Source: Hawksworthiomyces lignivorus (lineage: Eukaryota; Ascomycota; Sordariomycetes; Ophiostomatales; Ophiostomataceae). From it: a stretch of 64,000 nt of DNA. The notes under the pieces are model-generated. The model did no database searches. It had not been told where the DNA came from and worked only from the letters and a program-made list of their open reading frames with translations. This document shows positions 63,718-64,000 of the stretch, piece after piece. The stretch is taken from positions 1,178,001 to 1,242,000 of the forward strand of contig NTMA01000001.1 of assembly GCA_002917075.1 (NCBI GenBank), given 5' to 3'. Numbering within the stretch: the first letter of the stretch is position 1; each line of letters begins with the position of its first letter. Both the position numbers and the translations under genes were made by a program.

Positions 63718-64000
63718 ATGTCTGAGCCGTTTGTCGACAGCACGGCCGACTCGGCTGAGCAGCAGCCGCATGACAGCAAGGAAAAAGTGGGGCTGGTGGA
63801 CAGCAAACACATAACTGGCGATGTTGTCGATGAGCTAGTACAGAAGCTGGGCGAAAGTGGCAACGGGACAGTGCCGGTCGATGATGTCCAGTTTGTCATT
63901 GACAAAATTGACACATTGACAGTTGAGGAATGCAAAGCCATCATTGAAAAGATGTTGTACGATCATGAGTACGACTACAACTTTTCTGAAGTGCTGCGCG
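63718..64000 (+). CDS. 5' part of a probable OPT-family oligopeptide transporter
   Basis: An ATG at 63718 opens 94 codons that run off the window. The segment is hydrophilic: MSEPFVDSTADSAEQQPHDS, then VDDVQFVIDKIDTLTVEECK and IIEKMLYDHEYDYNF. The pattern of a D/E-rich start followed by DDVxFxxDKI, TVEE and HExDYNF resembles the cytosolic N terminus of fungal small oligopeptide (OPT) transporters, which comes before the first TM helix. The membrane part lies outside the window, so this is a pattern-based guess. The opposite strand is also open here (63420-63944), but its hydrophobic translation is a shadow of this frame. Confidence 0.45.
   Translation, partial: MSEPFVDSTADSAEQQPHDSKEKVGLVDSKHITGDVVDELVQKLGESGNGTVPVDDVQFVIDKIDTLTVEECKAIIEKMLYDHEYDYNFSEVLR

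Overview
This window is nuclear DNA of a filamentous ascomycete (Pezizomycotina, probably a sordariomycete-like fungus). The evidence is short spliceosomal introns (about 36-205 nt) with fungal branch points of the CTAAC type, Zn(II)2Cys6 regulators, a HET-domain gene, an ascomycete class II peroxidase, LCL2, and intergenic gaps of 0.2-1.7 kb. I see no rRNA, tRNA, CRISPR array or intact transposon. The exon structures below were joined by eye from reading frame, splice signals and family conservation.

Layout. 0-41 kb is a mostly conserved housekeeping block: an EthD-like barrel protein, AdoMet decarboxylase (SPE2), the Fe-S scaffold ATPase CFD1, an unknown Trp/acidic-motif protein, a multi-spanning membrane protein, a regulator with two Zn2Cys6 domains, another membrane protein, an F-box protein, LCL2, mitochondrial bL27, a secreted class II peroxidase, a KEN-box protein, thymidylate kinase (CDC8), GTP cyclohydrolase I (FOL2), TAF11, a D-2-hydroxyacid dehydrogenase, a small secreted protein, a PARP and the PP1 inhibitor-2 homologue GLC8.

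41.5-58.2 kb looks like a co-regulated catabolic gene cluster. It holds a sugar-porter MFS, a Zn2Cys6 regulator, a divergent homogentisate-dioxygenase-family enzyme whose expected acid-base His is Gln, a P450, an isochorismatase/carbamoylsarcosine-amidase-type hydrolase, an HSL-type alpha/beta hydrolase, a DHA1-type MFS and an Fcy-type NCS1 nucleobase permease. All five upstream or divergent promoter regions of this block contain TTGCCGG/CCGGCAA, in two cases as inverted repeats. The last promoter also has five GATA-factor hexamers in 97 bp. I infer uptake, hydroxylation, ring cleavage and amide/formyl hydrolysis of a nitrogen-containing (hetero)aromatic compound. The order resembles the bacterial NicX-NicD-NicF logic, but with unrelated or distantly related enzyme families. 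Substrate and pathway are hypotheses.

58.2-63.7 kb is gene-poor and holds a degenerate HET-domain pseudogene with frameshifts and conserved Trp codons turned into stops. The window ends in the 5' part of a probable oligopeptide transporter gene.
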